Positions 26,102 through 36,782 of a stretch of DNA of 64,000 nucleotides are shown here, in pieces. The DNA is from Allopontixanthobacter confluentis (GTDB taxonomy: Bacteria > Pseudomonadota > Alphaproteobacteria > Sphingomonadales > Sphingomonadaceae): NCBI RefSeq assembly GCF_009827615.1, contig NZ_WTYU01000002.1:851020-915019 (forward strand), in the 5' to 3' direction. The position numbers were made by a program, and so were the translations under genes. Each line of letters opens with the position of its first letter. Within the stretch, counting starts at the first letter, position 1. The notes under the pieces are model-generated. The model worked only from the letters and a program-made list of their open reading frames with translations. It ran no database searches and was not told the origin of the DNA.

Positions 26102-28774
26102 TTACGCTGCCAAATTGCGCAGCACGTATTGGAGAATGCCGCCGTGGCGGTAATACTCCATTTCGTTAGCGGTATCGATCCGGCATTTGGCGGTGAAGCT
26201 GAAGGTTTCCCCATTGGCGCGGGTCACATCCACGGTCACGTCCTGGCCGGGGGTGAGATCAGCCAGACCGCGCACGGTAAAGCTGTCATCGCCGGTCAGG
26301 CCCAGCGTGGTGCGCGTATCACCATTTGCAAATTGCAGCGGCAGCACGCCCATGCCCACCAGGTTTGACCGGTGAATACGCTCGTAGCTTTCGACAATCA
26401 CGGCGCGCACGCCCAGCAGATTGGTGCCTTTGGCAGCCCAGTCACGGCTGGAGCCAGTGCCATATTCCTTGCCCGCGATAACCACCAGCGGCGTGCCATT
26501 GGCCTTGTGTTTCATGGCAGCATCATAAATCGCCATGGTCTCGCCGCCATAGGTGGTCATGCCGCCTTCGACGCCGGGGACCATTTCATTCTTGATGCGA
26601 ATATTGGCAAAGGTGCCGCGCATCATGACTTCATGGTTGCCGCGGCGCGAGCCGTAGGAATTGAAGTCCGCCTTGGCGACCTGATTGGCCATCAGATATT
26701 CACCGGCTGGCGAATCTTCCTTGATCGAACCGGCAGGCGAGATGTGGTCGGTGGTGACAGAATCGCCCAGCATCGCCAGCGGCTTTGCATCCACGATGTC
26801 CATGATCACCGAAGGCGTCATGCTCATGCCCTCGAAATAGGGCGGGTTGGCCACATAGGTGCTGCCCGGACGCCACTGGTAGGTGTCCGAACCCACCACA
26901 TTGATTGCCTGCCAATGCTCGTCGCCCTTGTAGACGTCGGCATAGCGGGCTTCGAACATGCCCCGGTCGATGGAGCTGGCGCGCAGGTCGGAAATTTCCT
27001 GATTGGTCGGCCAGATGTCCTTCAGATAGACATCATTGCCGCTGCGGTCCTGCCCGATGGGGGTGGATACCATGTCGGTTGTGACAGTGCCGCGCAGGGC
27101 ATAGGCCACCACCAGCGGCGGCGATGCGAGGAAGTTGGCCCGCACATCGGGGCTGACGCGGCCTTCGAAATTGCGGTTGCCCGACAGTACGCTGGCCGCA
27201 ACAATGTCATTATTGTTGATTGCGGCGCTGATCGGCGCGGCCAGCGGGCCGGAATTGCCGATGCAGGTGGTGCAGCCATAGCCGACCAGATCGAAACCGA
27301 GGGCATCCAGATCAGCCTGCAGTCCGGCTTTCACCAGATAATCCGTCACCACTTGTGAACCCGGTGCCAGGCTGGTCTTCACCCATGGCTTGGGCTTCAT
27401 GCCCAGCGCATTGGCCTTGCGCGCCACCAGACCGGCGGCAATCAGCACATCGGGGTTGGACGTGTTGGTGCAGCTGGTAATGGCCGCAATCACCACGTCG
27501 CCATCACCAATGTCATGGTCCTTGCCTTCTACTGCCACGCGTTCCGGCGCGGATTTCTTGTAGATGGACGCAAGATCGGTGTTGAACAAATCGTCCACTT
27601 CGGGAAGCGCAACCTTGTCCTGCGGCCGCTTGGGCCCGGCCAGTGACGGCACCACGCTGCCCATGTCGAGCGACAATGTCTTCGTAAAGACCGGCTCATG
27701 CGCAGGATCAAACCACATGCCCTGTTCGCGGTAATACGCTTCTACCAGCGCCAGCTGGTCTTCGCTGCGGCCGGTCAGGCGCAGATATTCCATGGTCTTG
27801 TCATCAACGCCGAAGAACCCGCAGGTCGCGCCATATTCGGGCGCCATATTGGCAATGGTGGCGCGGTCGGCCAGGCTCAGTTTGCTGACGCCGGGGCCAT
27901 AAAATTCGACAAAGCTGCCCACCACGCCCACTTCGCGCAGCATCTGCACACACGTCAGCACCAGGTCGGTTGCGGTAATGCCTTCAGCCATTTCGCCGGT
28001 CAGTTTGAAACCGACGACTTCGGGGATCAGCATGGAAACCGGCTGACCCAGCATCGCGGCTTCCGCCTCGATCCCGCCAACGCCCCAGCCAAGCACGCCA
28101 AGACCGTTAATCATGGTGGTGTGGCTGTCAGTGCCGACGCAGGTGTCAGGATAGGCGACTGTCGCGCCGCTCGGATCCTGGCTGGTCCATACGCATTGCG
28201 CGATATTTTCCAGGTTCACCTGATGGCAAATGCCGGTGCCCGGAGGGACAGCCTTGAAATTGCTCAGGCTTTTGCTGCCCCATTTCAGGAAGTCATAGCG
28301 TTCTGCGTTGCGCTGATATTCCAGTTCGACATTATGTTCGAACGCCTTGGGGTGACCAAATTCGTCCACCATGACCGAGTGGTCGATCACCAGGTGAACC
28401 GGAACCTGCGGATTGATTTTCTGCGTGTCGCCGCCCAGCTTGGCAATGGCATCGCGCATGGCGGCCAGATCGACCACGCAAGGAACGCCGGTGAAATCCT
28501 GCAGCAGCACGCGGCCGGGCCGGTACTGGATTTCATTGCCGGTCTTGGGGTTGTTCTGCCAATCGGCAATGGCCTGGATGTGGTCTGGTGAAACGGTGAA
28601 ACCGCCATCTTCAAAACGCAGAAGATTTTCCAGCAGGACTTTCAGGGAATAAGGCAATCGGCTGATATCGCCAATTTTCGCGGCCGCCTTGGCCAGGGAA
28701 TAATAAGCGATTTCCTTGCCGCCGACATTCATCGTGCTGCGAGTTGCGAGTGTGTCCTTACCGACCTGGGTCAT
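26102..28774 (-). CDS. acnA: Aconitate hydratase
   Basis: This 890-residue monomeric aconitase interconverts citrate and isocitrate in the TCA cycle. The [4Fe-4S] ligand cysteines are in [10 protein letters not shown] and [13 protein letters not shown]. The substrate motifs [22 protein letters not shown] (His/Asp) and [14 protein letters not shown] are present. Length matches the AcnA/IRP1 group. It is transcribed alone. Confidence 0.98.
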   Translation of the reverse strand: MTQVGKDTLATRSTMNVGGKEIAYYSLAKAAAKIGDISRLPYSLKVLLENLLRFEDGGFTVSPDHIQAIADWQNNPKTGNEIQYRPGRVLLQDFTGVPCVVDLAAMRDAIAKLGGDTQKINPQVPVHLVIDHSVMVDEFGHPKAFEHNVELEYQRNAERYDFLKWGSKSLSNFKAVPPGTGICHQVNLENIAQCVWTSQDPSGATVAYPDTCVGTDSHTTMINGLGVLGWGVGGIEAEAAMLGQPVSMLIPEVVGFKLTGEMAEGITATDLVLTCVQMLREVGVVGSFVEFYGPGVSKLSLADRATIANMAPEYGATCGFFGVDDKTMEYLRLTGRSEDQLALVEAYYREQGMWFDPAHEPVFTKTLSLDMGSVVPSLAGPKRPQDKVALPEVDDLFNTDLASIYKKSAPERVAVEGKDHDIGDGDVVIAAITSCTNTSNPDVLIAAGLVARKANALGMKPKPWVKTSLAPGSQVVTDYLVKAGLQADLDALGFDLVGYGCTTCIGNSGPLAAPISAAINNNDIVAASVLSGNRNFEGRVSPDVRANFLASPPLVVAYALRGTVTTDMVSTPIGQDRSGNDVYLKDIWPTNQEISDLRASSIDRGMFEARYADVYKGDEHWQAINVVGSDTYQWRPGSTYVANPPYFEGMSMTPSVIMDIVDAKPLAMLGDSVTTDHISPAGSIKEDSPAGEYLMANQVAKADFNSYGSRRGNHEVMMRGTFANIRIKNEMVPGVEGGMTTYGGETMAIYDAAMKHKANGTPLVVIAGKEYGTGSSRDWAAKGTNLLGVRAVIVESYERIHRSNLVGMGVLPLQFANGDTRTTLGLTGDDSFTVRGLADLTPGQDVTVDVTRANGETFSFTAKCRIDTANEMEYYRHGGILQYVLRNLAA

Positions 28775-28983
28775 CCTGCGCGGGTTCCTTTCATGGGTGG
28801 CGCTCGTTCCGCCGCGAAATTCCGGGATTGTCCATCAGACTGTACCCAGAACGGACTCGCGGGCGGGGAGCCAATATCTGCTGCGCCGCTTGCGCGTTCA
28901 CGCCCGCAAGGTCAAGAGCGCGGGCATGAACGCAGCATGTCAAATCGGAACCTTTGGCGCTCTATCTGCATTGTTCCGGTAAT

Positions 28984-28995
28984 AATTGGCCAATT
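28984..28995. promoter_or_regulatory. 12-bp perfect palindrome
   Basis: AATTGGCCAATT lies 25 bases before the start of a small predicted secreted protein and about 210 bases upstream of acnA on the other strand. It may be an operator, or chance. Confidence 0.3.
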
Positions 28996-29020
28996 ACAAG
29001 GCTGCAACAGGGACAATACA

Positions 29021-29197
29021 ATGAACGGTCTGCAACCATCAGACAAATGCAATGCCCATTCACTCCGCGCTGGTCTGGTCGCCGCGGTGCTGGGCGTGAC
29101 AGCATGTTTCGGGGCCGCCGTCAGCTTTGCTGGCGAAACCGTGCAGGCATCGGAAGTGGGCGTGGAAGAGAGTGGCCCGAACACAGCCGCGCGCTAG
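29021..29197 (+). CDS. Possible small exported protein
   Basis: The 58-residue frame has ATG 29021 preceded by CAGGGA. It has a basic start, a hydrophobic stretch (LVAAVLGVTACFGAAVSFAG) with possible cleavage at VSFAGE, and an acidic tail. It ends four bases inside the convergent DMT gene's stop. No family is recognised. A small secreted peptide is possible, but support is only the ribosome site and signal-like profile. Confidence 0.4.
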   Translation: MNGLQPSDKCNAHSLRAGLVAAVLGVTACFGAAVSFAGETVQASEVGVEESGPNTAAR

Positions 29198-30102
29198 ACG
29201 GCACCTTGTCCTGGCGGCGCGTGTTGTGCTGGGGACCGTGTGCCAATCCAGCAACCAAACACAATCAGCACCGCCCCTGCGATCGTGGCCGGACTGACGG
29301 GTTCACGAAAGAATATCCACCCGAACAGGACGGCCCACAGAAACCCGGTATATTCAACAGGCACCAGCCGCTGTGTTTCAGCCCGGGCATAGGACCATGA
29401 CAGGATCATGGAGGCTGCAACGCCCAGCACTGCGGCGGCCACCAGATCCCCCCACACGCCTTGTGGCGGCACGGAAAACAGGAACGGGGCAGGACCCAGC
29501 AGTGCCAGCCCGACAATTCCGTTCTGGAATGTCGCCACTTCTACCGGTCTGGCAACCAGAGCCTGTTCGCGCTGAAGCACCAGGTTCCAGGCATAAAGAA
29601 CCGCCGAAATGAACAGCGCGGCCAGCCCGATCATTGCATCATCCGTCATGCGTTCGCGGCCCACGCGCCCGCCGACTATGATGATGACCCCGCCCAGCCC
29701 CAGCAATGCAGCGATGATCGCGCGCGGCTGAATTTTCTCGCCCAACAGCATTGCCGCCAGAAACAGCGCGATCAGCGGGGCGATGAAGGACATGGCAATG
29801 GCTTCTGCCAGCGGGAGGCGGACAAGCGCGAAAAAGAACGTCAGCGCCATCCCTGCAATGACCACGCCGCGCCGCAGATGCAGCCGGATTACGGCGGGCT
29901 GCGGCCATTTGCGGCTGCCTATCCACCATGCCGGCCCCACCAGCATTACCCCGATGACCGACCGGACCAGCAGCGCGCTATAGGCCCCGGCAGCCATGGA
30001 TGCGCTTTTCATGAACGCATCCATCAAGGAGAACACCGCAATTCCGGCAATAGTCGTTAAAACCGGAATGATCGGGCGGGTAGATGTGGCTGCATCCGGC
30101 AT
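29194..30102 (-). CDS. EamA/DMT-family membrane transporter
   Basis: The 302-residue protein has ten predicted helices arranged as two EamA repeats. The end of repeat 1 has LPLAEAIAMSFIAPLIALFL, and repeat 2 ends with VPVEYTGFLWAVLFGWIFF. Members export small metabolites or drugs; the substrate cannot be read from sequence. Monocistronic. Confidence 0.9.
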   Translation of the reverse strand: MPDAATSTRPIIPVLTTIAGIAVFSLMDAFMKSASMAAGAYSALLVRSVIGVMLVGPAWWIGSRKWPQPAVIRLHLRRGVVIAGMALTFFFALVRLPLAEAIAMSFIAPLIALFLAAMLLGEKIQPRAIIAALLGLGGVIIIVGGRVGRERMTDDAMIGLAALFISAVLYAWNLVLQREQALVARPVEVATFQNGIVGLALLGPAPFLFSVPPQGVWGDLVAAAVLGVAASMILSWSYARAETQRLVPVEYTGFLWAVLFGWIFFREPVSPATIAGAVLIVFGCWIGTRSPAQHAPPGQGAV

Positions 30103-30256
30103 GTGACAGGCTGGTTCCGGCAGTCTGATCCGAAATTATCCGTGCCAATTCAGCAAGGAGTCAGCCGGAACGGTTGATGACAGACCCGTAATTGGGCTAA
30201 TTTGGGAATCATGCAATTCCCGGACATCACCTTTCCGGCACAGGACTGACGCATTT

Positions 30257-31657
30257 ATGACATTTTCCATTCGCATTTCGTTGCTTGCCACTGCGGCGCT
30301 GGCCGTGGCGGCGCCACTTTCCGCGCGCCAGGCAGCACCGGCCAACCTGTTGCCGCAGGATGCAGAAGCGCCAGCGAAGCAGGAATCGAAACAGCCTGCT
30401 GCGGCGAATGCTGTTCCGGTCAGCGCTCCTGCACAAAGCGTGGCCGAGGCGTTTTCGCAAGAAATGGTGCAGGACATCCCTTCAATCACCCAGCCATGGT
30501 CGCTTGGTAATGCCAAGGCGTTGGTCACCCTGATCGACGGCATTGGCGCTGAAGGGCTGGACAAGGCCGATTACAATCCTGCCGAATTGCGCGCCGCCAT
30601 TGCCCTTGGCGAAAGTGAGCAGTTGAACGAATTGGCGAGCCAGACTTTCGCGTGGCTGGTGGAAGACCTGCGCGATGGGCGCACGCCGATGGATGCGCGC
30701 AAACAGTGGTTCGTATTCGACCCCGATGCTGACCGTTACCCGATATCCACGCTGATGACGCAGGCGCTGGAAAGCGGCGATCTTGAGGGCACGCTGGCGC
30801 AGATCATGCCGGAACATCCCGATTATGCGCTGCTGAAGGCGGAACTGGCCAAGACACCCGTGGCAAAGGCCGGCCACCGCAAGATGATCCGCGCCAATAT
30901 GGACAGGTGGCGCTGGCTGGCCCGGGAATTGGGCAGCCAGTATCTGATGACCAATGTGCCGGAATTCCAGCTGCGTCTGACGGTGAACGACAATATCGTC
31001 CGCACCTATAAAACCGTGGTGGGCAAGCCCGGCCGCACGGCAACCCCGCAATTGGCTGAAAGCGTGGAAGGCGTCATTTTCAACCCGACATGGACTGTTC
31101 CGCAATCCATCGTGAAGGGTGAAGGGCTGGGCGCACGCGTGCTGGGCAACCCGTCATGGGCGCGCCGAGCAGGTTATACCGCGACCAAGGGAGAAAATGG
31201 CTGGGTCAGCGTGGTGCAGCAGCCCGGGCCGACCAATTCGCTAGGCCTGATGAAGCTGGATATGCCCAACCGCCATGCCATTTTCCTGCATGATACGCCG
31301 TCGCGCAGTCTGTTTGCCAATGCCAATCGCGCGTTGAGCCACGGCTGCATCCGCACCGAACGCGCCACCGAACTGGCGATTACGCTGGCCATACTACAAG
31401 GTGGGCTGACCCCGGAAGAAGGCGTCGGCCTGATCAAGGGCGGTGAATATACCAAGGTCGGTTTCCAGAAAACCATGCCGGTTTACATCACCTATTTCAC
31501 CATGGCGAAGGACATTGACGGCAAACTTTCCACCTTTGCCGACATTTATGACCGGGATGCACCTGTGCTGGCCAGCCTTGATGCGCCGCGCAAGCCCAAC
31601 CGCAGCCGGGTAACGGGCGAACAGATCATCGTGATTGAGGATGACCTTCAGACTTGA
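30257..31657 (+). CDS. L,D-transpeptidase, YcbB/LdtD type
   Basis: The protein has 466 residues with a signal peptide (cleavage near PLSARQ). It forms 3-3 peptidoglycan crosslinks or attaches proteins in the periplasm. The scaffold domain precedes the YkuD catalytic domain, which contains NRHAIFLHDTPSRSLF and the active-site SHGCIRT (Cys about residue 371). YcbB-type enzymes are usually 500-600 residues, so this one is on the short side, lacking an obvious peptidoglycan-binding domain. Confidence 0.92.
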   Translation: MTFSIRISLLATAALAVAAPLSARQAAPANLLPQDAEAPAKQESKQPAAANAVPVSAPAQSVAEAFSQEMVQDIPSITQPWSLGNAKALVTLIDGIGAEGLDKADYNPAELRAAIALGESEQLNELASQTFAWLVEDLRDGRTPMDARKQWFVFDPDADRYPISTLMTQALESGDLEGTLAQIMPEHPDYALLKAELAKTPVAKAGHRKMIRANMDRWRWLARELGSQYLMTNVPEFQLRLTVNDNIVRTYKTVVGKPGRTATPQLAESVEGVIFNPTWTVPQSIVKGEGLGARVLGNPSWARRAGYTATKGENGWVSVVQQPGPTNSLGLMKLDMPNRHAIFLHDTPSRSLFANANRALSHGCIRTERATELAITLAILQGGLTPEEGVGLIKGGEYTKVGFQKTMPVYITYFTMAKDIDGKLSTFADIYDRDAPVLASLDAPRKPNRSRVTGEQIIVIEDDLQT

Positions 31658-31674
31658 TTAGGTGGAGGCCATAG

Positions 31675-31694
31675 GCGCCGCAGTTTTGCGGCGC
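31675..31694. terminator. Hairpin after the L,D-transpeptidase gene, possible terminator
   Basis: GCGCCGCA (31675-31682) and TGCGGCGC (31687-31694) form an 8-bp stem with a GTTT loop. No clear T-run follows, so this is weak. It sits between two convergent L,D-transpeptidase genes. Confidence 0.4.
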
Positions 31695-31704
31695 TGAGGC
31701 TTTG

Positions 31705-31736
31705 TTCAATAGATGCCGGGTTCAATAGATGCCGGG
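31705..31736 (+). repeat. 16-bp tandem duplication over a gene end
   Basis: TTCAATAGATGCCGGG occurs at 31705-31720 and again at 31721-31736. The second copy holds the stop codon of the minus-strand YkuD_2 gene, so its last codons are duplicated downstream. Confidence 0.85.
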
Positions 31737-32432
31737 ATTGGCCAGCTGTTCTGCGCTGGGCCTTTCCGGCATCAGCGGGTCAATCACCGGCGCACGATAG
31801 GGCTCGACAATCTGACCGTCAGCGCCAAGGCCCAGCCGGTCAGCATATAGCACCCGTCCGCCGCCCAGATGCAGCAGCGCCAGTTTGAAATCGGCATCGC
31901 TCATCGCGAAACACCCGTTCGAACGGCCGAGACGGCCCCAGCGCGCCAGATGTTCCGGCTCTGCATATTGGGCGCGGTGCATCACGATGGCGCGGTCCAG
32001 CGCATTGGAATTGGAAGGTTCAAGCCCTTCCAGCCGGATGGATGTGCCGTAACGGCCAGTGTACCAGCCATAGGTCATATAAGCGCCGGCGCTGGTGGCA
32101 TTCGACCCGTTCTGATTGGAAAACCAGTTCAGCCAGCCATCATGTTCCGGATCAGAACCGGTGCCATGGGCTACGCGGTAGGATGTAATTGCGTCACCTT
32201 CGACATTGACGAAGTGAAACCGGGGTTCGGACGAGCGCAGGCCAAAATCGGCAATGCCGACAAAATCCTTGCGCCACAGCAGGCTGCCGGCCTTTTCCTG
32301 TTGAACCCGCGCAATTTCGAACAGTTTGCGGTCCCGCAACCCATGGGGGCTGGCCTGTGCAAAAACGCGTGGTGCCAGGGCCATCGAAATGCCTGCTGCC
32401 ACACTGCCGGTAAGAAGTTCACGCCGTTTCAT
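31722..32432 (-). CDS. Tat-exported L,D-transpeptidase-like protein (YkuD_2 family)
   Basis: The protein has 236 residues. MKRRELLTGSVAAG at the start is a twin-arginine signal. The catalytic-domain family (YkuD_2) is shown by RAIVMHRAQYAEP and GRSNGCFAMSD, with the active Cys in SNGC. Members are murein L,D-transpeptidase-like enzymes that are little studied. The frame is open to 32447, but 32432 starts the Tat signal. It is convergent with the larger L,D-transpeptidase. Confidence 0.85.
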   Translation of the reverse strand: MKRRELLTGSVAAGISMALAPRVFAQASPHGLRDRKLFEIARVQQEKAGSLLWRKDFVGIADFGLRSSEPRFHFVNVEGDAITSYRVAHGTGSDPEHDGWLNWFSNQNGSNATSAGAYMTYGWYTGRYGTSIRLEGLEPSNSNALDRAIVMHRAQYAEPEHLARWGRLGRSNGCFAMSDADFKLALLHLGGGRVLYADRLGLGADGQIVEPYRAPVIDPLMPERPSAEQLANPGIY

Positions 32433-32476
32433 AACCGCATCATACATAAACGATGATAAAGGAGGGGTGAATGGCT

Positions 32477-32998
32477 TTAAGGCAGCAAATAGGCCGATAA
32501 TTCGTCATATATCGCATCTTCATCGCGGCTCGCCGCATTTCTCCAGCCTGGCGCGGTGGCTGCGTTGAGCACGGTGCCATCAGGCGACACGATCAGAACG
32601 GTGGGTGTGCCGGCAATATCGGCAAGGCCGAAGCGGCGCGCAATATCCAAATTTCTGCCCTTTGCCTGCTGCGGGTTGCCGACATCGACAAACACCGTTT
32701 CGTAACGCTGCGCCAGCATGGCGGCAAAGCGGGGCGTTTCCATCCAGCCGGCAAAGGCCCGGCTGTCATGGCACCAGTTGGCACCCAGCGCGATCAGCAC
32801 ATTCTTGCCGCCCGCACCTGCGCGAACCAGCGCGGCATCCACATCGGCTGCGGCATTGCGCTGTTCATCATAAGCGCGTGCTTCCGGCGCGCTGTGGGCG
32901 GATATTGACGGCCGCATGGGCGGATCGACAATGGCAGCGCAACTGCCCAATAATCCAGCGCCCAGCAGCGCTAGTAATACCACAGCGCTTTTGTTCAT
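32477..32998 (-). CDS. Thioredoxin-fold lipoprotein with a single active-site cysteine
   Basis: The protein has 173 residues. The lipobox is in AGLLGSCAAI. The thioredoxin fold spans about 60-170, with ALGANWCHDSRAFAGW in the active-site place and the cis-Pro loop IAGTPTVLIVSPDG. The usual CXXC is CHDS here, so it cannot form the normal dithiol; a reductase with one Cys, or a non-redox role, is possible. Its start overlaps the stop of the upstream flavoprotein (ATGA), so the two are translationally coupled. Confidence 0.85.
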   Translation of the reverse strand: MNKSAVVLLALLGAGLLGSCAAIVDPPMRPSISAHSAPEARAYDEQRNAAADVDAALVRAGAGGKNVLIALGANWCHDSRAFAGWMETPRFAAMLAQRYETVFVDVGNPQQAKGRNLDIARRFGLADIAGTPTVLIVSPDGTVLNAATAPGWRNAASRDEDAIYDELSAYLLP

Positions 32999-34446
32999 CG
33001 TGACCTGTCTTGAGGCGCAGCGGGCAGCGCGCCAAGGGCGGCCAGCCGGTGCAGGTTGGGCAGGGCCGCCCGCGTGGCATCCTGAACCTTGCCCAGCAGG
33101 GCAAAACGCGGATCGCCTTTTGGCAGCGATGCAATCAACGGCCCGGCCGGATCGAGGCGGGATTTTGCCAGCCAATCGCTAATCGGCTTGCTCATCGACC
33201 AGCGGATCCTGTTCATGGTGGTGGTGAGAAGAGCAATCGGATATTCATGGGCGCTATCCACAAAGGCGCTGACTTCGCCCAGCGTATTCTTGTCAGCATC
33301 ATTATCGAAATTCGCTTCGATGAACGCCGCCACTGCCGCGTTCAGTGCCACCAGCGGCACATGCATCATCTGCAGCGTGATCAGGCCGTCTTCAAATTGC
33401 GGGCGGGTCTCGCGCACTGCCACGGCAGTCGCGGTGCAATCCACAAACAGGGTGTTTTCCGGCACTGCCACCGTGCCCGTGGGAAACATCAATTCCCCCG
33501 GTGCAATGGCAGTGAGCCGGCCCATGCGGACCACGTTTTTGACGGAGCGCAGCAGCTCCAGTTCGCCATGGGATATGACCGGGAAGTGGAATTTGGTCGG
33601 CAGGACATCAGGGTCGATGCGGAGCATGAAATCGTCGCGTTCCAGTTTCAGGAACAGGTCATCGGCCGTTTCGGCATCGGCTACCGCGTTCATCAAGGTG
33701 AGCTGCGCCTGCATCAATTGTTCGAAGAACGCTGGCCCTGATTGCGTGTTGGCGCGGTTGAACATCCATGTCTCCCGCGGGCGGACCCAGGTGATATTGT
33801 CCTGCGGTACACCGGAACGCAGCAGCCATACGGCCACATCCATGGCAGTCTTGCCAGCACCCAGAATGGCGTAATGCGCCGGTATTTCATTGCTGCGCAT
33901 CCACAGGCCGGGAAGGTCGTTGGGAATGGCAATCTGCGTGCCTTGCGCCACTGTAAACCTGCGCGTGTGGGTGGCCGGAACAGAAGTGTTGTAATAGGTG
34001 GCATCCACCACTTTGCGCCGGACTTTCACCGCACGTTCTTCGCCCGACAAAATGCCGCTGATCCGGTGATTGCCCAGATAATCGGTCATCGGAAGATATG
34101 CCACCCTGCCACTTGGCAGGAAACGGGTGTTCATCACCCTTTCGTAATAGGCGCACACTTCCGTGCCGGTAGCCAGTTCGTAATAGCCCTTGTTGGGCCC
34201 ATCTGTATCAATCTGGTTATTGCCCAGCGGCGTGGAATTCAGGCCGTAATAGGATGCCGGCTGATGCAGCGCCACGAAGGGGTAGGCATCGTTCCAGTGC
34301 CCGCCAGGCTTCGCATGGCGGTCCACCAGCGTGATATGGGCGTCAGGGTCTTCGTCCAGCATGGTGTCGGCAAAGGCCATGCCCACCGCACCTGCGCCAA
34401 TAATGAGGTAGTCCGTCTCGATCGTAGGCGCAGGCACGGTGGGCAT
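32995..34446 (-). CDS. FAD/NAD(P)-dependent oxidoreductase, monooxygenase-like
   Basis: The protein has 483 residues. The N-terminal FAD Rossmann motif is YLIIGAGAVGMAFADTML, followed by ITLVDRHAKPGGHWNDAYP as in flavin-containing monooxygenases. A second nucleotide site is at about 185 (YAILGAGKTAMDVAVWLL). The substrate is unknown. It is coupled to the thioredoxin-fold lipoprotein downstream; I see no other hint of pathway. Confidence 0.85.
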   Translation of the reverse strand: MPTVPAPTIETDYLIIGAGAVGMAFADTMLDEDPDAHITLVDRHAKPGGHWNDAYPFVALHQPASYYGLNSTPLGNNQIDTDGPNKGYYELATGTEVCAYYERVMNTRFLPSGRVAYLPMTDYLGNHRISGILSGEERAVKVRRKVVDATYYNTSVPATHTRRFTVAQGTQIAIPNDLPGLWMRSNEIPAHYAILGAGKTAMDVAVWLLRSGVPQDNITWVRPRETWMFNRANTQSGPAFFEQLMQAQLTLMNAVADAETADDLFLKLERDDFMLRIDPDVLPTKFHFPVISHGELELLRSVKNVVRMGRLTAIAPGELMFPTGTVAVPENTLFVDCTATAVAVRETRPQFEDGLITLQMMHVPLVALNAAVAAFIEANFDNDADKNTLGEVSAFVDSAHEYPIALLTTTMNRIRWSMSKPISDWLAKSRLDPAGPLIASLPKGDPRFALLGKVQDATRAALPNLHRLAALGALPAAPQDRSR

Positions 34447-34494
34447 GGCTGACTTCCTGTAAATAAGTGTGACGCGACCGTTTGAGTTTTGCTT

Positions 34495-35637
34495 TTATTG
34501 GGCAGGTTCGGCAAGGGCAGCCGCTGCGTCAGCTTCCGCTTCCAGCTGCGCGGCCTTGGCTTCCACCAGTTCAACGATATGGTCCAGCATATCGGCAGAT
34601 TGCACATGATGGTCCGTCACGCCGGACAGGTAAACCATGTGTTTCCCATTGCCGCCGCCGGTAATGCCAATATCGGTTTCGCGCGCTTCGCCCGGGCCAT
34701 TGACCACGCAGCCAAGCACGGACAGCGAAAGCGGGGTCTTGATATGCGACAGGCGTTCTTCCAGCGCCGATACGGTGCGGATCACGTCAAACCCCTGCCG
34801 TGCGCAGCTGGGGCAGGATACCACGCGCACGCCGCGGGTGCGCAGACCCAGTGATTTCAGGATTTCAAAGCCGACGCGCACTTCTTCTTCCGGTTCTGCC
34901 GAAAGCGACACGCGGATGGTATCGCCAATCCCGGCCCACAGCATATTGCCGATGCCGATGGCGCTTTTGACCGTTCCGCCAATCAGCCCGCCTGCTTCAG
35001 TGATGCCCAGATGCAGCGGACAATCCACCGCATCTGCCAGCCCCTGATAGGCGGCCACTGCCAGAAATACGTCACTGGCTTTCACTGCCACCTTATATTC
35101 GTGGAAATCATGGTCCTGCAGCAGCTTGATATGGTCGAGCGCGCTTTCCACCAGTGCTTCGGGGCACGGCTCGCCATATTTTTCCAGCAGGTCCTTTTCC
35201 AGGCTTCCGGCATTCACCCCGATGCGGATGGCGCAGCCATTGGCCTTGGCCGCGCGCACCACTTCGGCGACGCGCTGGCTGGAACCGATATTGCCAGGGT
35301 TGATGCGCAGGCACGCAGCGCCAGCATCGGCGGCTTCCAGCGCACGTTTGTAATGAAAATGAATGTCTGCCACCAGCGGCACGCGGGCTGCCTTGACGAT
35401 GCGTTTCAGCGCGGCGGTGCTTTCCACATCAGGGCAGGAAACCCGGATGATGTCGGCACCAGCCTCTTCGCACCGGCGGATCTGGTCAATCGTCGCTACC
35501 GGATCGGACGTCAGCGTATTGGTCATGGTCTGCACGGTAATCGGCGCGTCGCCGCCTACCGGCGTATTGCCGATCATGATCTGCCGGCTTTTGCGGCGGT
35601 CAATATCGCGCCAGGGTCTGATTGAGGACATAGCCAT
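34495..35637 (-). CDS. ispG: 4-hydroxy-3-methylbut-2-enyl diphosphate synthase
   Basis: IspG (GcpE) catalyses the sixth step of the MEP isoprenoid pathway with a [4Fe-4S] cluster. The 380-residue protein has [16 protein letters not shown] and [15 protein letters not shown], and the cluster ligands in [13 protein letters not shown] and [13 protein letters not shown]. An Ala/Glu-rich tail extends beyond the usual end. Confidence 0.97.
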   Translation of the reverse strand: MAMSSIRPWRDIDRRKSRQIMIGNTPVGGDAPITVQTMTNTLTSDPVATIDQIRRCEEAGADIIRVSCPDVESTAALKRIVKAARVPLVADIHFHYKRALEAADAGAACLRINPGNIGSSQRVAEVVRAAKANGCAIRIGVNAGSLEKDLLEKYGEPCPEALVESALDHIKLLQDHDFHEYKVAVKASDVFLAVAAYQGLADAVDCPLHLGITEAGGLIGGTVKSAIGIGNMLWAGIGDTIRVSLSAEPEEEVRVGFEILKSLGLRTRGVRVVSCPSCARQGFDVIRTVSALEERLSHIKTPLSLSVLGCVVNGPGEARETDIGITGGGNGKHMVYLSGVTDHHVQSADMLDHIVELVEAKAAQLEAEADAAAALAEPAQ

Positions 35638-35748
35638 GCCTATAGCTCCCTAAATGCGGTGAAACAACGCCCGAACATGCATGGGATGTGTTGCATGGTG
35701 GCGGCAGCCGCTTACAAACGCACAGATTGCTCCCTTGTTGAAGGCCCG

Positions 35749-36771
35749 ATGCCCGCGATGAACACCGACACACCCACCCTGACCAACGGCATCCACGATG
35801 ATACGCCGCTGCTTTTCGGCAGGGTTCTGGACGGGAAGGGCGGCGGCCGCCCGATTGGCTGGAAGGAAATCCAGACCTGGCAGCCAGCCTCCCCGGACGA
35901 GGTTCTGTGGATGCATTTGTGCCGTGACAAGCCCGGCGTTTATGAATGGCTGCAGGAAACCATAGGGATACCGGAACCCACCGCGGAACTGCTGACCAGC
36001 GATGCCACCCGCCCGCGCGCCTTTCGCGAAGGGGATGCACTGGTGGCCACGCTGCGCGGGATCAATTTCAACCCCGGCGCGGAACCGGAAGACATGGTCT
36101 CTATGCAGTTGTGGTCAAACGGCAAATATCTTCTAAGCCTGCGCCGCCATCCCTTGCAGACCCCGCGCGATACGCTGGCGGATATCGATGCCGGCAACGG
36201 CCCCAGCGATGCAGGGGCGCTGGTCACATCGATGACGGAATATATGGTCAACCGGATGAACAGTTCGATTATCGACATGAACGATCATATCGATTTGCTG
36301 GAAGATGCCGATCCTGAACAGAATGCGGACCAGATGCTGGACAAGATCACTACCATCCGCCGTAATTGCCTGGGGCTGCAACGCCACATGGGCCCGCAGC
36401 ATGAAGCGCTGGAAATTATTGCGCGCGATGCCCCTGGCTGGTTTGAGGACCATGACCGCCGCGAAATCGATGAGACGATTGCACGGCTGCGGCGATTTCT
36501 GGATGATATCAATATCAGCAAGGAAAGCGCCATGGTGTTGCAGGACGAGTTGCGAGCCCGCGCGGTCGCTCGGTCAAACCGCACCAATTATCTGCTGACG
36601 ATTGTTGCGGCCATTTTTCTGCCGCTGAGTTTCGTGACGGGCCTGCTGGGCATCAATGTTGGCGGCATACCCGGATTTGATCATCCCCATGCCTTCTGGA
36701 TCGTGGTGGCAATATGCGCTGTTATTCTGGCAATGCAGGTGATGTTGTTCTGGAAATGGAAATGGCTGTAA
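35749..36771 (+). CDS. CorA-family divalent cation transporter, ZntB-like
   Basis: The protein has about 340 residues. A soluble N-terminal domain and long helix (about 170-270) lead to two C-terminal transmembrane helices. The family G-x-N loop between them reads GLLGINVGGIPG, GIN in place of the CorA GMN and closer to ZntB. It probably moves Zn or Mg. ATG 35749 has GAAGG upstream; ATG 35758 is equally possible, and the frame is open to 35659. Confidence 0.88.
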   Translation: MPAMNTDTPTLTNGIHDDTPLLFGRVLDGKGGGRPIGWKEIQTWQPASPDEVLWMHLCRDKPGVYEWLQETIGIPEPTAELLTSDATRPRAFREGDALVATLRGINFNPGAEPEDMVSMQLWSNGKYLLSLRRHPLQTPRDTLADIDAGNGPSDAGALVTSMTEYMVNRMNSSIIDMNDHIDLLEDADPEQNADQMLDKITTIRRNCLGLQRHMGPQHEALEIIARDAPGWFEDHDRREIDETIARLRRFLDDINISKESAMVLQDELRARAVARSNRTNYLLTIVAAIFLPLSFVTGLLGINVGGIPGFDHPHAFWIVVAICAVILAMQVMLFWKWKWL

Positions 36772-36782
36772 CCAGCGTGACG

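Noticed and set aside
28946-28975. GGAAC to GTT pair upstream of the small exported protein as an EcfG promoter
   Set aside because: The spacer is 21 bases, outside the 16-17 needed.
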